Positions 8,744 through 18,813 are shown, numbered from the stretch's first letter. The stretch: 52,303 nt of DNA from Bartonella rattaustraliani AUST/NH4 (GCF_000312565.1 NZ_CALW02000067.1:1-52303); one strand, 5' to 3'. A program made the numbers and translations. The notes: generated from the letters alone by a model not told the origin.

Positions 8744-9496
8744 CTAATCGGGGATATGATAACTCATAAACCGATTTTGACGAACATTAAAAAGCTTTCC
8801 TGTTTCTTTTAAATGAGGTGAGGATAAATGTGCTATTTTTTCTGCAACTTCTTGTGGTGAAGGAAGAGTTTGAGGATCTTCACCAGGCATGGCTTGTGCA
8901 CGCATGGCAGTGCGTGTTGCTCCAGGGTCAACACAATTAATTTTGATAGGGGTTTGCTTGAGTTCTTCTGCCCAACAACGGGCAATCATTTCTAGAGCAG
9001 CTTTAGAGGCTGCATAAGGTCCCCAGAAAGCGCGCGCAATATGAGCAACGCTTGAAGATAACAGGGTTACGCGCCCAGCATCAGATTTACGCAATAGGGC
9101 TTCAACAGCTTTCATTAAGCGCCATTGGCTCATGAGATTTATTTGAAAAATATCTTCAAACACAGTGTTTTCAACATGAGTCACTGGTGAGAGTGTCCCG
9201 AGGATTCCTGCATTGGCAACCACAATATCAAGTTTCCCCCAGCGTTTGGCAATTGAAGCGTTAAGAGTATCAATGTTATCCATATGATGTAAGTCGAGTG
9301 GAACAAGCGTTACCTGAGAACCTTTTTCCCTCATTTTGTTATCAAGTTCAGTAAGCCCATCCACGGTTCGTGCGAGAGCAATAATGTGAGCACCACGTGC
9401 TGCAAGCTCTAATGCTAAATGATAGCCAATTCCCCTTGAAGCACCCGTAACAAGCGCAACACGACCAGAAAGACTAAAATCAACATTTTTCATCAT
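8744..9496 (-). CDS. SDR-family NAD(P)-dependent oxidoreductase
   Basis: A 250-residue short-chain dehydrogenase/reductase. The cofactor-binding TGASRGIG is at about residues 18-25, the NAG motif (ANAGILG) near 95, and the catalytic Ser-Tyr-Lys set is SSSVAH, then YAASK near 160-164. The substrate is not predictable; the C-terminus is short and lacks a membrane anchor. The start codon overlaps the purF stop (TAATG), which implies translational coupling. The purF-SDR pairing is common in Rhizobiales, but I know of no proven link to purine synthesis. Confidence 0.85.
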   Translation of the reverse strand: MMKNVDFSLSGRVALVTGASRGIGYHLALELAARGAHIIALARTVDGLTELDNKMREKGSQVTLVPLDLHHMDNIDTLNASIAKRWGKLDIVVANAGILGTLSPVTHVENTVFEDIFQINLMSQWRLMKAVEALLRKSDAGRVTLLSSSVAHIARAFWGPYAASKAALEMIARCWAEELKQTPIKINCVDPGATRTAMRAQAMPGEDPQTLPSPQEVAEKIAHLSSPHLKETGKLFNVRQNRFMSYHIPD

Positions 9497-10989
9497 TAAT
9501 CTCTTGTTTTTAGAACAGATGATGGATGAGTTTGGGAAAGACTTTCTTGATCAGCAAGATGTGTAGGATAATGTCCTGTGAAATAATGGTCAGTAAATTG
9601 TGGATCAGCATTATTTCGTTTTTCCCCTGATACAGCAAGGTAGAGGCCATCTGTTGAAAGAAATTCTAATGAGTCAGCTCCAACAAAATTGCACATAGAT
9701 TTTAAGTCTGGATATTGATTAGCCAACAAACTTTCAATATTAGGTGTATCAATGCCATAAAAATCAGGATAGAAAATCATAGGGCTAGAAACCCGCATAT
9801 GAACTTCTTTTGCGCCCGCATCGCGAAGCATTCGAACAATTTTGAGAGATGTTGTCCCCCGTACAATAGAGTCATCAACGAGAATAACGCGTTTTCCTTC
9901 GATGATAGGACGGTTTGCTGAATGTTTTAATTTAACTCCAAAAGCACGAATTTGTTGTGTTGGCTCAATAAAAGTGCGTCCAACATAGTGGTTTCGAATA
10001 ATCCCAAGCTCAAAAGGAATTCCGATTTCTTGTGCATAACCAATAGCGGCAGGTGTTCCCCCATCAGGAACGGGAACCACAACATCACCTGCACAGGGGG
10101 CTTCTTGCGCTAAACGAATGCCCATATTTTTACGCACAGTATAAACATTCCGCCCTCCAACGGTTGAATCAGGACGCGCAAAATAAACATATTCAAAAAG
10201 GCAAAGTTTTTCTGGTTTTTCGCTCTCTGGTTTTATAATTCTTGTCGTAATTTCTCCGTCTTTTTGTATTTCACAGATGATAATTTCCCCATTTTTGACA
10301 TCACGAACATATTTTGCTCCAATAATATCAAGTGCACAAGTTTCAGAACAAAAAATGGGTTTACCATCAAGTTCTCCCATCACGAGAGGTCGAATACCTA
10401 TTGGATCGCGTGCGGCAATGAGCTTGGTACGTGTAAGCGCTAACATGGCATACCCACCCTCTACTTGTCGAATGGCATCAACAAAGCGATCGGATGAAGA
10501 TTCATAGCGTGAACGGGCAATGAGATGAAGAAAAACTTCTGAATCTGATGTTGATTGGCAGATAGCGCCTGAGGCAATCAATTCGCGACGTAATGTAAGA
10601 CCATTGGTAAGATTACCATTATGAGCAATAGCAATGCCTCCAGCTTTTAATTCAGCAAAAAGTGGCTGAACATTGCGTAATGCGACTTCTCCCGTTGTTG
10701 AATAACGGGTATGTCCGATAGCACGATTTCCCGGTAAGCGCGCAAGTGTTGCGGGGTTTGTATAATGATCACCGACAAGACCGAGATGCTTTTCTTGATG
10801 AAACATTTTATTATGGTAGGAAACAATTCCAGCTGCTTCTTGCCCACGGTGTTGAAGTGCATGGAGCCCGAGAGCTGTTAATGCCGCTGCATCTTCATGC
10901 CCAAGGATACCAAAAACCCCACATTCTTCATGAAGGGTATCATCATCTAATGAAAGTTCCTGTTGGAAAACGTTGCTTTTTGTCATCAT
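9496..10989 (-). CDS. purF: Amidophosphoribosyltransferase
   Basis: A 497-residue enzyme for the first committed step of purine synthesis: PRPP plus glutamine gives 5-phosphoribosylamine. A short propeptide precedes the class II glutaminase domain, whose nucleophile should be Cys23 (HEECGVFG) after processing. Family blocks include HRGQEAAGI, GHTRYSTTG and HNGNLTNG. The PRPP-binding motif VILVDDSIVRGTT sits near residues 360-372. Two consecutive ATGs begin the frame; either fits. It lies 118 bp downstream of cvpA, the usual partner of purF in proteobacteria, and is coupled to the SDR gene after it. Confidence 0.97.
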   Translation of the reverse strand: MMTKSNVFQQELSLDDDTLHEECGVFGILGHEDAAALTALGLHALQHRGQEAAGIVSYHNKMFHQEKHLGLVGDHYTNPATLARLPGNRAIGHTRYSTTGEVALRNVQPLFAELKAGGIAIAHNGNLTNGLTLRRELIASGAICQSTSDSEVFLHLIARSRYESSSDRFVDAIRQVEGGYAMLALTRTKLIAARDPIGIRPLVMGELDGKPIFCSETCALDIIGAKYVRDVKNGEIIICEIQKDGEITTRIIKPESEKPEKLCLFEYVYFARPDSTVGGRNVYTVRKNMGIRLAQEAPCAGDVVVPVPDGGTPAAIGYAQEIGIPFELGIIRNHYVGRTFIEPTQQIRAFGVKLKHSANRPIIEGKRVILVDDSIVRGTTSLKIVRMLRDAGAKEVHMRVSSPMIFYPDFYGIDTPNIESLLANQYPDLKSMCNFVGADSLEFLSTDGLYLAVSGEKRNNADPQFTDHYFTGHYPTHLADQESLSQTHPSSVLKTRD

Positions 10990-11107
10990 ATTCTTTCGGT
11001 TGTGATATGAGAAATGATTACATCATACTTCATATGTTATTTGGAATTCTTTGTCATGACAAACTATTTTCCATTTTTCTTTGCTCAATGACTTTTTCAT
11101 GAGAATG

Positions 11108-11650
11108 CTAATGTTGTGGATTAGTGTCGTTTCCTTTAAAGAATTTTTCTGCTTTTTCAAGAACAGTGTCGAGATTTTTGGGGAGTTTTTCCCAAATTTT
11201 TTCTCCCAATGAATCTAACATAGGCTTTGTTGTTGCATTTTTTATCCAGTGAGCTTGGTTCTCGGGTTTAATAAGCGCATTAAGAAGCAGCATACCGATG
11301 ACCACAATGAATAAACCGCGGAGTGCTCCAAAAACAAAACCGATAGTGCGATCAAAGATACCAATGCGACTATCAATAATAAAATCCGAAATTTTCATTG
11401 TAATGATTGAAGTAATAATGAGAACAATAATAAAAATGGTTATCAATGTCGTGATTAATGCAATCATTTTATTAGAGAGATACTGCTCAAAAAAAGGCAA
11501 TATTGGCTTAAATAAAAACAGTGTAGCAACAGCTGCAACTGCCCAGGAAACCAATGATAGAAGCTCGCGTGAAAAACCTCGGAGCATAGCGAGGAAAGCG
11601 GACAACAGGATGATTACTACGACAATTCCATCAAGGACTGTTATGCTCAT
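11108..11650 (-). CDS. cvpA: CvpA family membrane protein
   Basis: A 180-residue inner-membrane protein with four predicted helices (roughly residues 5-25, 30-50, 62-85 and 100-125) and a soluble C-terminal tail. The first helix block DGIVVVIILLSAFLAMLRGFSRELL is typical of CvpA. In E. coli the homologue is needed for colicin V production and envelope homeostasis; the molecular activity is not settled. It lies between radA and purF as in many alphaproteobacteria. Confidence 0.9.
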   Translation of the reverse strand: MSITVLDGIVVVIILLSAFLAMLRGFSRELLSLVSWAVAAVATLFLFKPILPFFEQYLSNKMIALITTLITIFIIVLIITSIITMKISDFIIDSRIGIFDRTIGFVFGALRGLFIVVIGMLLLNALIKPENQAHWIKNATTKPMLDSLGEKIWEKLPKNLDTVLEKAEKFFKGNDTNPQH

Positions 11651-11789
11651 TTGTTTGTTCCTTATACATAAAGTTGTGTTTTTTAGTCAGTATACAAATG
11701 CATTTCTTGTTATGCCATGTTCAGTTCTTATAGCAAGGATCTTTTATATTTTATAGATTTTTTTCTATACTGTCATGTTGGGGAGAAGA

Positions 11790-13166
11790 TCATTTTTTAT
11801 CCAGAGTAATAGCTGCAACCAACTCAGGAAGATTAGAAAATGTTTTTTGTTGAAAACTGATCAACTTTATTGTCTCAGCTGTCGTAGGAGGATGAACAGC
11901 TCCTTGAAAGCCAAGTTTTTTTGCTTCATTGATGCGTTGTGCTGAATGTGCAACGGCACGGGTCGCACCTGAAAGGCTGATTTCACCAAAATAGACATAG
12001 TCCGTTGGAAGAGGAATATTGGCAAGAGAGGATACCAAAGCTGCTGCTACTGCCAAGTCAGCTGCTGGCTCTGATATACGATATCCGCCCGCAATGTTAA
12101 GATAAACATCATGTTGTCCAAAACGAATGCCGCAATGAGCTTCTAAAACGGCAAGAATCATTGAAAGACGATTGCCATCCCATCCAACAACAGCACGCCG
12201 TGGTGTTCCAAGTGAAGAGGGCGCGACAAGGGCTTGGATTTCGACTAATATCGGGCGTGTTCCTTCCATACCTGCAAAAACAGCAGCACCTGGTGCTTTT
12301 TCATTCCGTTCACCTAAAAACAGCTCAGATGGATTGATAACTTCCCGCAATCCTTTATCAGACATCGCAAAAACGCCTATTTCATGCGTTGGTCCAAAAC
12401 GGTTTTTTACAGTTCTCAGAATGCGATAATGATGTCCGCCTTCACCCTCAAAATAAAGAACACCGTCAACCATATGCTCGACAACGCGGGGACCTGCAAT
12501 TTGTCCATCTTTTGTAACATGTCCGACAAGAACAACAGCTGTTCCTGTTTTTTTGGCAAAGCGTATCATTGCTTGAGCACCAATGCGCACTTGTGTAACT
12601 GTACCGGGTGCTGAATCCGCTGCATTTGACCATAAGGTTTGAATAGAATCGATAATGACCATATCAAGGCTTTTCTGCTCGCTTAAGGTTGCAAGAATAT
12701 CTTCAACATGTGTTTCAGCAGCAAGTTTCACTTTCGTATTGGCAGCACCAAGTCTTTGCGCGCGCAGGCAGACTTGTGCAATAGCCTCTTCCCCTGAAAC
12801 ATAGATGACATTGTGCCCTTTTTGCGATAAAGCAGCTGCCGTTTGTGTGAGCAATGTTGATTTTCCAATTCCTGGATCTCCGCCAACAAGGAGTGCTGAG
12901 CCACGAACAAAGCCTCCACCGGTAACACGATCGAGTTCAGTGATGCCAGAATGAATACGTGGAGCATCTTCAATATCCTCAGTAAGAGAGGTCAGGGCGA
13001 CAATGTGTCCTTTCCGGATATTTTGTATAGGTCCACCACCAATACCGCTATTGACATTTTCTTCGACAAGAGAATTCCATTCTCCACAAGAGCTACATTT
13101 TCCAGCCCAGCGCGAATAGATGGTTCCACAGTTTTGGCAGACAAATTGAATGCGATTGCGTGCCAT
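11790..13166 (-). CDS. radA: DNA repair protein RadA
   Basis: A 458-residue RecA-like ATPase that promotes branch migration of recombination intermediates. The N-terminus has a four-cysteine zinc finger (C10-x2-C13 and C24-x2-C27). Walker A GGDPGIGKS is at residues 95-103. The RadA-specific KNRFG motif is in VKNRFGPTHEIG, near residue 252. The C-terminal part is the Lon-protease-like domain. Length and domain order are standard. It starts 6 bp after dnaB, so the two are probably one transcript. Confidence 0.97.
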   Translation of the reverse strand: MARNRIQFVCQNCGTIYSRWAGKCSSCGEWNSLVEENVNSGIGGGPIQNIRKGHIVALTSLTEDIEDAPRIHSGITELDRVTGGGFVRGSALLVGGDPGIGKSTLLTQTAAALSQKGHNVIYVSGEEAIAQVCLRAQRLGAANTKVKLAAETHVEDILATLSEQKSLDMVIIDSIQTLWSNAADSAPGTVTQVRIGAQAMIRFAKKTGTAVVLVGHVTKDGQIAGPRVVEHMVDGVLYFEGEGGHHYRILRTVKNRFGPTHEIGVFAMSDKGLREVINPSELFLGERNEKAPGAAVFAGMEGTRPILVEIQALVAPSSLGTPRRAVVGWDGNRLSMILAVLEAHCGIRFGQHDVYLNIAGGYRISEPAADLAVAAALVSSLANIPLPTDYVYFGEISLSGATRAVAHSAQRINEAKKLGFQGAVHPPTTAETIKLISFQQKTFSNLPELVAAITLDKK

Positions 13167-13172
13167 GGCGAT

Positions 13173-14675
13173 TTAACCAATCTGCTCTGGAAGATAATTA
13201 TTGTCTGCCAGATCACTAAAACGTGTGAAATCAGATTGAAAGGCAAGATGAACTGTTCCTATTGGTCCGTGACGTTGTTTGGCAACAATAACTTCAGCTT
13301 TTCCAAAGGCATCATCCATTGTTGCTTGCCACTTTTCATATTCAAGAGTTCCTGTTTTAGGTTCTGCATTTTTGAGATAATATTCTTCACGATAAACAAA
13401 GAGAACAATATCGGCATCCTGTTCAATCGAACCCGATTCACGTAAATCTGAAAGTTGTGGACGTTTATCTGTTCGGCTTTCAACTTGACGTGAAAGTTGT
13501 GAAAGGGCGATAATAGGAATATTCAATTCTTTTGCTAATGCTTTAAGCCCTGTAGTGATTTCTGTGATTTCTTGAACACGATTTTCAGACGAACGTTTTG
13601 AGCTGCTCGTCATTAATTGGATATAATCAATCACTAAGACATCCAAACCATGTTGCCGTTTGAGGCGCCGTGCGCGGGCTGCTAATTGCGTGATAGATAT
13701 ACCACCAGTTTGATCAATATAAAGTGGTATTTTTTGTAAGTGATGCATTGAGCGGATTATTTTTGTAAAATGCTCGTCTAAAATATTCCCACGCCGAATA
13801 TCAGAAGAAGAAATTTCTGTTTGTTCAGAAATAATACGGGTTGCGAGCTGTTCCGATGACATTTCAAGCGAGAAGAAACCAACAATTCCTCCTTCATTTT
13901 CTTGCGCGGAATTTTTGTCTTTCTCACCACGATGATAAGCATTGGCAATATTAAAGGCAATATTGGTGGCAAGTGAAGTTTTGCCCATTCCAGGGCGACC
14001 AGCGAGAACAATGAGGTCAGAGGGTTGTAATCCTCCCATTTTTTCATCAAGCATTTTAATATGGGTGGCTATCCCTGATAATCTTGAAGAACGCTTTTTG
14101 GCAGCGCTTATCATGTCAACAGCTTTGCGGACAGATTCATCAAAATTTTCAAATCCTCCACCATATTTGCCTTTTTCTGCTAGTCCAAACAATTGGTTTT
14201 CAACAGTTTCAATTTGTTGTGCTGGTGTAAGCTCGATGGGAGCATCAAAAGCTGTATTGACAGCTTGCTCTCCAATATTAATCAAAGAGCGCCGGATAAA
14301 AAGATCATAGATAACACGCCCGTAATCTTCGGTATTGATAATTGTTACGGCTTCTTTTGCTAAACGTACAACGTAATTATATACGGTGATATCTCCAATT
14401 TTTTCCTCAGCTGGAATAAAGGGTTTAATAATTGTTGGATCTGCAATTTTTCCTTTTTCGATAAGATGAGACGAAACCTCATAGATTTTCTGATGTAATG
14501 GGTCAAAGAAATGTTCTGGTTTTAGAAAATCTGAAACGCGATCGAGCGCCTCGTTATTTATGAGTATTGCGCCAAGCAATGCTTGTTCTGCTTCAATATT
14601 ATGCGGAAGTTGTCGAAAAGAAGACGTTTCTTCTTTTTGCGCAGGGCTGAAGTTGATCGTATTTTTTTCTTCCAT
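13173..14675 (-). CDS. dnaB: Replicative DNA helicase DnaB
   Basis: A 500-residue hexameric helicase that unwinds DNA at the replication fork. An N-terminal primase-interacting domain (PHNIEAEQALLGAIL) is followed by a RecA-like domain with Walker A GRPGMGKTS, the DVLVIDYIQLM Walker B, and SQLSRQVE / SDLRESGSIEQDADIVLF. The frame is open to 14717. I chose the ATG at 14675 because GCGGAAAATATT immediately precedes it, while the upstream ATG lacks a ribosome binding site. No intein or insertion is present. Confidence 0.96.
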   Translation of the reverse strand: MEEKNTINFSPAQKEETSSFRQLPHNIEAEQALLGAILINNEALDRVSDFLKPEHFFDPLHQKIYEVSSHLIEKGKIADPTIIKPFIPAEEKIGDITVYNYVVRLAKEAVTIINTEDYGRVIYDLFIRRSLINIGEQAVNTAFDAPIELTPAQQIETVENQLFGLAEKGKYGGGFENFDESVRKAVDMISAAKKRSSRLSGIATHIKMLDEKMGGLQPSDLIVLAGRPGMGKTSLATNIAFNIANAYHRGEKDKNSAQENEGGIVGFFSLEMSSEQLATRIISEQTEISSSDIRRGNILDEHFTKIIRSMHHLQKIPLYIDQTGGISITQLAARARRLKRQHGLDVLVIDYIQLMTSSSKRSSENRVQEITEITTGLKALAKELNIPIIALSQLSRQVESRTDKRPQLSDLRESGSIEQDADIVLFVYREEYYLKNAEPKTGTLEYEKWQATMDDAFGKAEVIVAKQRHGPIGTVHLAFQSDFTRFSDLADNNYLPEQIG

Positions 14676-15315
14676 AATATTTTCCGCAAAGATTTTATAT
14701 TTTTCTAATTTAAACAATAAGCTAAGTTGTGTGGTTTAGAAGATAAGACATTAAATTTTTGTTTAGGTTAGAATCATATTTTCACTCCCTTACCTTCCAT
14801 CATGTATGCATTCCATATCTTTGTATAGAGTATATTTCTTTACATTTTGTTTTTTAATATAAAAATTTGAGAGGGTATGGAGATTTTTATTTTCAATATC
14901 AAAAAACAATGCTACTTTCAGTCTATTTTTTTTGCTTAAAACTTTGGTAGCATTCTTTCAATAAAGCAATTTTTTATAAGCAAAAACGCGTCATATCTTA
15001 AGAATAAATTGTAAATGTCAAGTTTTTTTACTGGGGCTTTCGTTTGCAGTGAAAAGCGAAGGGTTGAAAAGCAACCACTAAACAACATCATCTTTTCAGT
15101 CTTCTGTCTTTTCAGTTTCAGACAATTAAAGGATGTAGGAAATGAGTATCTGTATCAAATACATTGCTTAAGTATAGTATCTAAAACAGTTTTTGTGGTT
15201 TTTTGGAGAAAACAATCTATAAGAGCATCTTCTAGCAATTTCATAGGTGATTCCTTATGTCATTATAGAGTTTGGCAAAGATGACTCTTTCCATAAAAGT
15301 TTGTCTTTAGGAAGA
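14676..15315. other. Intergenic region between rplI and dnaB, nothing recognised
   Basis: About 640 bp of AT-rich sequence between two minus-strand genes. The plus-strand frame at 15015-15284 has no recognisable domain and no ribosome binding site. The region should hold the dnaB promoter, but I could not point to convincing -35/-10 boxes. Confidence 0.5.
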
Positions 15316-15356
15316 TAAAAACGGCAAAGCACTGAACTTAAAAAGCCGAGTGCTTT
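15316..15356 (-). terminator. Rho-independent terminator after rplI
   Basis: Read on the minus strand, AAAGCACT (15356-15349) pairs with AGTGCTTT (15333-15326), and the sequence continues GCCGTTTTT. It lies about 50 bp after the rplI stop and would end the rpsF-rpsR-DUF2232-rplI transcript. Confidence 0.6.
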
Positions 15357-15403
15357 ACAACATGCACATATGCTAAAGAGAAAGCCAGAAAAGGAAAAAG
15401 ATA

Positions 15404-16000
15404 TTAAGATTTTTCAGTGATGCTGTTTGCATCATTATCATTCATTTCTTCTGTAGGTTGCTCTTCTTTATTTTCGGCTAATGATTCTTCTTGCACATCA
15501 TAGATCGCATCAGCCGAAGTAAGGGTTTCACCTTCTGCTTGGCGCTGTGCTTCACTCTCTGAACGTGCAACGTTGACGATCACAGAGATTTGCACTTCAG
15601 GATGTAGGCTAAGAGTAATCGTATGAAGCCCAATCGTTTTTATTGGGTGATTAAGTTCAATCTGATTTCGTTCAAGAGAAAATCCTTCAGATGTTATAAT
15701 TTCAGAAATATCACGTGTTGATACAGAGCCGTAAAGTTGCCCTGTTTCACCAGCTGAACGAATGGCAATGAATAGTTTGCCATCGAGTTGCACAGCAACT
15801 TTTTGTGCTTCGCTTTTGCGTTCAAGATTACGCGCTTCAAGCTGTGCACGTTGCGCTTCAAAATGTTTTTTATTTGCTTCATTTGCGCGTAAAGCTTTCC
15901 CTTGAGGTAAGAGAAAATTGCGTGCATATCCATCTTTAACTGAGACGATATCACCCATCTGACCAAGACGAGGAATACGTTCAAGAAGAATAATATCCAT
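15404..16000 (-). CDS. rplI: Large-subunit ribosomal protein L9
   Basis: About 198 residues. The N-terminal RNA-binding domain [25 protein letters not shown]... with [13 protein letters not shown] is characteristic of L9, followed by the long connecting helix and the C-terminal domain. I chose the start at 16000 rather than 16015 because AAAGGAAACACT precedes this ATG and the protein family begins here. After about residue 150 there is an acidic, Glu/Asn-rich tail ([17 protein letters not shown]), longer than in E. coli L9 (149 residues) but common in Rhizobiales. Confidence 0.96.
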   Translation of the reverse strand: MDIILLERIPRLGQMGDIVSVKDGYARNFLLPQGKALRANEANKKHFEAQRAQLEARNLERKSEAQKVAVQLDGKLFIAIRSAGETGQLYGSVSTRDISEIITSEGFSLERNQIELNHPIKTIGLHTITLSLHPEVQISVIVNVARSESEAQRQAEGETLTSADAIYDVQEESLAENKEEQPTEEMNDNDANSITEKS

Positions 16001-16025
16001 AGTGTTTCCTTTCAAACAAATAAAT

Positions 16026-16994
16026 TTAGTAAAGTTTGTTGCGTGATTGAAGAGTTGCCCAAATTCCCATCAAAAGCATCATAAGAGAAATAGGTGGTGC
16101 AAATACAACGGTTAAAATAGCAATATAAACAAGAGAAAGAATGATAATCCGACCATTGATTCCTTTTGTGATATTATGGAGATATGCAAGGCCACTGATT
16201 GAGATGATGACGGTATATGCAGTGCTAAAAATACGCATACCCAAATTAACAGTAGCATTTAATTCAACCATTGAGGCTATGCAAACAACAATAAAAATCA
16301 GAAGGCCAGAAATTGGAAGACGGAAAGTTTGGCTCCAGTCATCACGAGGTCTTTTCAACCACTTCATATGTTGCGCTGTTATCATCGAAAAATAAAGATT
16401 ACCGATAAGAAAAATTAAACTATAAGTCGTTAGAGCAATTGTTGTTAAAGTTGCAGCATGCGCCATTAAAACTTCACTAAACGCAACAATATCAGTTTCT
16501 CTTAATGACTGCGATTGCCGCATAGCTTGCGCTATATTCTCAGTGACTTGTTTTGCAATGAGAGGGGTGGATGGAAGGGATTGAATATACAGTCCAATGA
16601 AAGTTGTTATAAGAGCTATAAAGTTGGTTAAATGAAAAATAACCGATGATAATGGATACCATATCAGCGTGTTTTCCTTTTGTGCTGGTCGTGCAAGGCC
16701 TAGAAGCCAAGAAGCATAGACAGCAGGAAGAAAAAACAACAACATAAAGCCAAAAGCAGTATAAATATTGGTAACGATGGCAAGAACGACAGTAGCACTT
16801 ATTAAGGCAGCGAGACTGGCTAACGTTCCTTGACCAAAAGCAACAATAAAAATTGGGAGTGAGAGAAAACAACCAAGAAGGATAGAAAAATAAGGGGCGA
16901 TATTTGCGACACTAATGATTGCCATTCCTATAACAACAGCAAACAATCCTGCCAAAACACCAGCCATTATTTTATAAACACGAACGTTTTGCAT
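16026..16994 (-). CDS. DUF2232 family integral membrane protein
   Basis: A 322-residue polytopic protein with about eight hydrophobic segments throughout its length. It sits between rpsR and rplI, the position occupied by DUF2232 proteins in Brucella and other Rhizobiales. The function is not established. The only soluble stretches are a loop around residues 130-165 and a short basic C-terminal tail. The start is the first ATG after the intergenic hairpin. The product may be cotranscribed with the ribosomal genes, but nothing in the sequence shows a role in translation. Confidence 0.8.
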   Translation of the reverse strand: MQNVRVYKIMAGVLAGLFAVVIGMAIISVANIAPYFSILLGCFLSLPIFIVAFGQGTLASLAALISATVVLAIVTNIYTAFGFMLLFFLPAVYASWLLGLARPAQKENTLIWYPLSSVIFHLTNFIALITTFIGLYIQSLPSTPLIAKQVTENIAQAMRQSQSLRETDIVAFSEVLMAHAATLTTIALTTYSLIFLIGNLYFSMITAQHMKWLKRPRDDWSQTFRLPISGLLIFIVVCIASMVELNATVNLGMRIFSTAYTVIISISGLAYLHNITKGINGRIIILSLVYIAILTVVFAPPISLMMLLMGIWATLQSRNKLY

Positions 16995-17103
16995 TTAACG
17001 CTGTCCTGCTTTCTGCAGTTAGAGGCATTTGGGAGCCCCAACTTTTGGTATTTTTTACACCGTCATAGAGTTCTGCAATCAAAAATGTTACTGAATCATA
17101 GAA

Positions 17104-17126
17104 GCGACTGGAAAGCCTCCAGTCGC
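17104..17126 (-). terminator. Strong hairpin after rpsR (terminator or attenuator)
   Basis: GCGACTGGA (17104-17112) and TCCAGTCGC (17118-17126) form a perfect 9-bp stem with a 5-nt loop, 13 bp after the rpsR stop. On the minus strand it is followed by TTCTATG rather than a clean T-run, so it is more likely a partial terminator or an mRNA-stabilising hairpin, which would lower expression of the downstream DUF2232-rplI genes relative to rpsF-rpsR. Confidence 0.5.
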
Positions 17127-17138
17127 ATGGTGTTTTTA

Positions 17139-17390
17139 TTATTTTATAACATAGGGAAGCAAGCCTAGAAAACGAGCACGCTTGATAGCATTCGCCAATT
17201 CACGCTGCTTTTTCTGACTAACCGCTGTAATCCGTGAAGGAACAATCTTTCCGCGTTCTGAAATATAACGCTGCAGTAATTTGACATCCTTATAATCAAT
17301 TTTGGGAGCATTAGCACCGGAAAACGGACATGTTTTGCGACGACGATGAAAGGGACGACGTGCTGCGGCTTGATTGATATCACTCATCAT
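17139..17390 (-). CDS. rpsR: Small-subunit ribosomal protein S18
   Basis: 83 residues with the family blocks [32 protein letters not shown] and [21 protein letters not shown]18 binds the 30S platform as a heterodimer with S6. It overlaps the end of rpsF by 4 bp (ATGA), so the two subunits are translationally coupled. Confidence 0.98.
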   Translation of the reverse strand: MMSDINQAAARRPFHRRRKTCPFSGANAPKIDYKDVKLLQRYISERGKIVPSRITAVSQKKQRELANAIKRARFLGLLPYVIK

Positions 17391-17794
17391 TCTACTCCTT
17401 CTATAGCATCTTCACGTTGACGACGCGGGGAGCGAGGACGCTCTTCATCTTGATTCGTGTGAGCACTACGATCAAGACGTGAAAGCACAGGAGACTTTTC
17501 CTTTTCATGTTTTTCTACGCGAATAGTCATATAGCGCAAAATATCCTCATTGATGCGCATTTGACGTTCAACTTCAACAATCGCTGCAGCTGGCGCATCA
17601 ATATTCATTAGCGCATAATAAGCTTTACGATTTTTGCGAATACGATAAGCGAGGGGACGAAGACCCCAATTTTCTACACGCCCAACTTTTCCACCGTACG
17701 ATTCGATGACACCTTTGTAGATATTCAAAAGTTCATCAACTTGCTGCGGTGCAATATCCTGCCGGGCAAGGAACACATGTTCATAAAGAGCCAT
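17387..17794 (-). CDS. rpsF: Small-subunit ribosomal protein S6
   Basis: About 135 residues starting [13 protein letters not shown]. The frame is open to 17812, but the ATG at 17794 follows an AAAGGC box and matches the family start. Core blocks [23 protein letters not shown] and [14 protein letters not shown] are typical. A basic, Arg/Ser-rich tail (residues about 105-135) follows, as in other Rhizobiales. It heads the rpsF-rpsR-DUF2232-rplI group. Confidence 0.97.
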   Translation of the reverse strand: MALYEHVFLARQDIAPQQVDELLNIYKGVIESYGGKVGRVENWGLRPLAYRIRKNRKAYYALMNIDAPAAAIVEVERQMRINEDILRYMTIRVEKHEKEKSPVLSRLDRSAHTNQDEERPRSPRRQREDAIEGVE

Positions 17795-17814
17795 TGTTTT
17801 GCCTTTCTTCAATC

Positions 17815-17860
17815 AAATTTTACCGGTTTTGACGCAAAGCCTCTGCGACTTGTCTTTTTT
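17815..17860 (-). promoter_or_regulatory. Candidate rpsF leader (S6:S18 autoregulatory site)
   Basis: In the mRNA leader of rpsF, an imperfect hairpin (complement of 17831-17849) is followed by AAAACCGGU (CCGG at 17823-17826), about 30-50 nt before the start codon. S6:S18 leaders in other bacteria use a stem next to a CCG trinucleotide, which S18 contacts. The resemblance is limited to these two elements. Confidence 0.25.
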
Positions 17861-18149
17861 GGAGAACCAAAGAAGAAAGGACGCGTTTACAATTTGAGAC
17901 ATCCGAGAGCGGAGACACAGGAGGCCGGAAATATTGCATTTCCTACTGAATCATTTATCAGTTTTTATCAGTCCTCCGTTCAACCTCCAGCCAAAATGCC
18001 GGTAATGAACATTTGACATTTACAGTTTATCTTTAAAAATAGCAAGCTTATGCGCATAAAAAAATTGATTTATTGAATTTTGATATATTTTTCACAGTTT
18101 CCGCTTTTTTACAAAAGAAACGGTACTGTACAATTATTAGGAGTGAAGG

Positions 18150-18737
18150 ATGGATTTTTTTTACCAGATTGATGCTGCATTTTTTGAAATGCTTGTTGGC
18201 AGTCATCAATCTTGGTCGGTTTTGATTTTGTTTAGTATTTTTTGTGCAAAGTTTTTGATTTATATAATTCCTATCCATCTTTGTGTGTTGTGGTTTTGTG
18301 GTGAAAAGAGAGAACGATGCGTCGTGCTAAGTATTTGTGTGAGTATTTGTATGGCTCTTTTTATAGGCTATCTTATTTCTCTTATTTATTTTCGTTCACG
18401 CCCATTTGTTGTAGGTTTGGCGACGCCATTGATTCAGCATCGTGCAACAGCTTCTTTTCCGAGTAATCATGCTTTGACGATTGCACCTTATGTGGCAAAT
18501 CTTTACTTTTACCGGTACAAAGTTTCTTTTAAATTTGCCGCAGTATTTTTATGCTTGATTTGTTGGGCACGGGTCTTTGTTGGTGTCCATTATCCCTTTG
18601 ATGTTTTATTTGGTGTTATTTTAGGAAGTTTCATAAGTTGGGGAACTATTCAGTTTGTGGCGCCGTATTTCCCGCAGTTTCTATATAAAATTCCTCCCTT
18701 AAAATATAATTTTAAGAGTGGTATTCGTTTTAAATAA
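18150..18737 (+). CDS. PAP2-family membrane phosphatase (undecaprenyl-diphosphatase-like)
   Basis: A 195-residue inner-membrane protein with five to six hydrophobic helices. The three phosphatase motifs are present: YFRSRPFVVG (end of motif 1, with the conserved Arg-Pro), FPSNHAL (motif 2, PSxH) and CWARVFVGVHYPFDV (motif 3, R-x5-H-x3-D). Proteins of this size dephosphorylate undecaprenyl diphosphate (BcrC type) or lipid A/phosphatidic acid intermediates; the sequence alone does not decide. AGGAGTGAAGG upstream gives a good ribosome binding site. It lies between the divergent rpsF operon and the fab cluster. Confidence 0.85.
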   Translation: MDFFYQIDAAFFEMLVGSHQSWSVLILFSIFCAKFLIYIIPIHLCVLWFCGEKRERCVVLSICVSICMALFIGYLISLIYFRSRPFVVGLATPLIQHRATASFPSNHALTIAPYVANLYFYRYKVSFKFAAVFLCLICWARVFVGVHYPFDVLFGVILGSFISWGTIQFVAPYFPQFLYKIPPLKYNFKSGIRFK

Positions 18738-18813
18738 GAGACTTTGTCTTGATTTGTGCTTATGAATAAGATCAAAAGTAAATAATTTATGCACAATTTT
18801 GAGGAGTCGATAG

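Noticed and set aside
8744-9496. Second fabG
   Set aside because: It is an SDR with the same motifs, but context (coupled to purF) and the C-terminal sequence differ from FabG; the real fabG is at 19779-20516.
13420-13440. tRNA-like T-loop sequence (AATCGAACCC)
   Set aside because: It is within dnaB coding for SIEQDADIV-type residues, with no cloverleaf around it. No tRNA was found elsewhere in the window.
15015-15284. 89-codon plus-strand frame between rplI and dnaB
   Set aside because: No domain, no ribosome binding site, and it is antisense to the expected promoter region.
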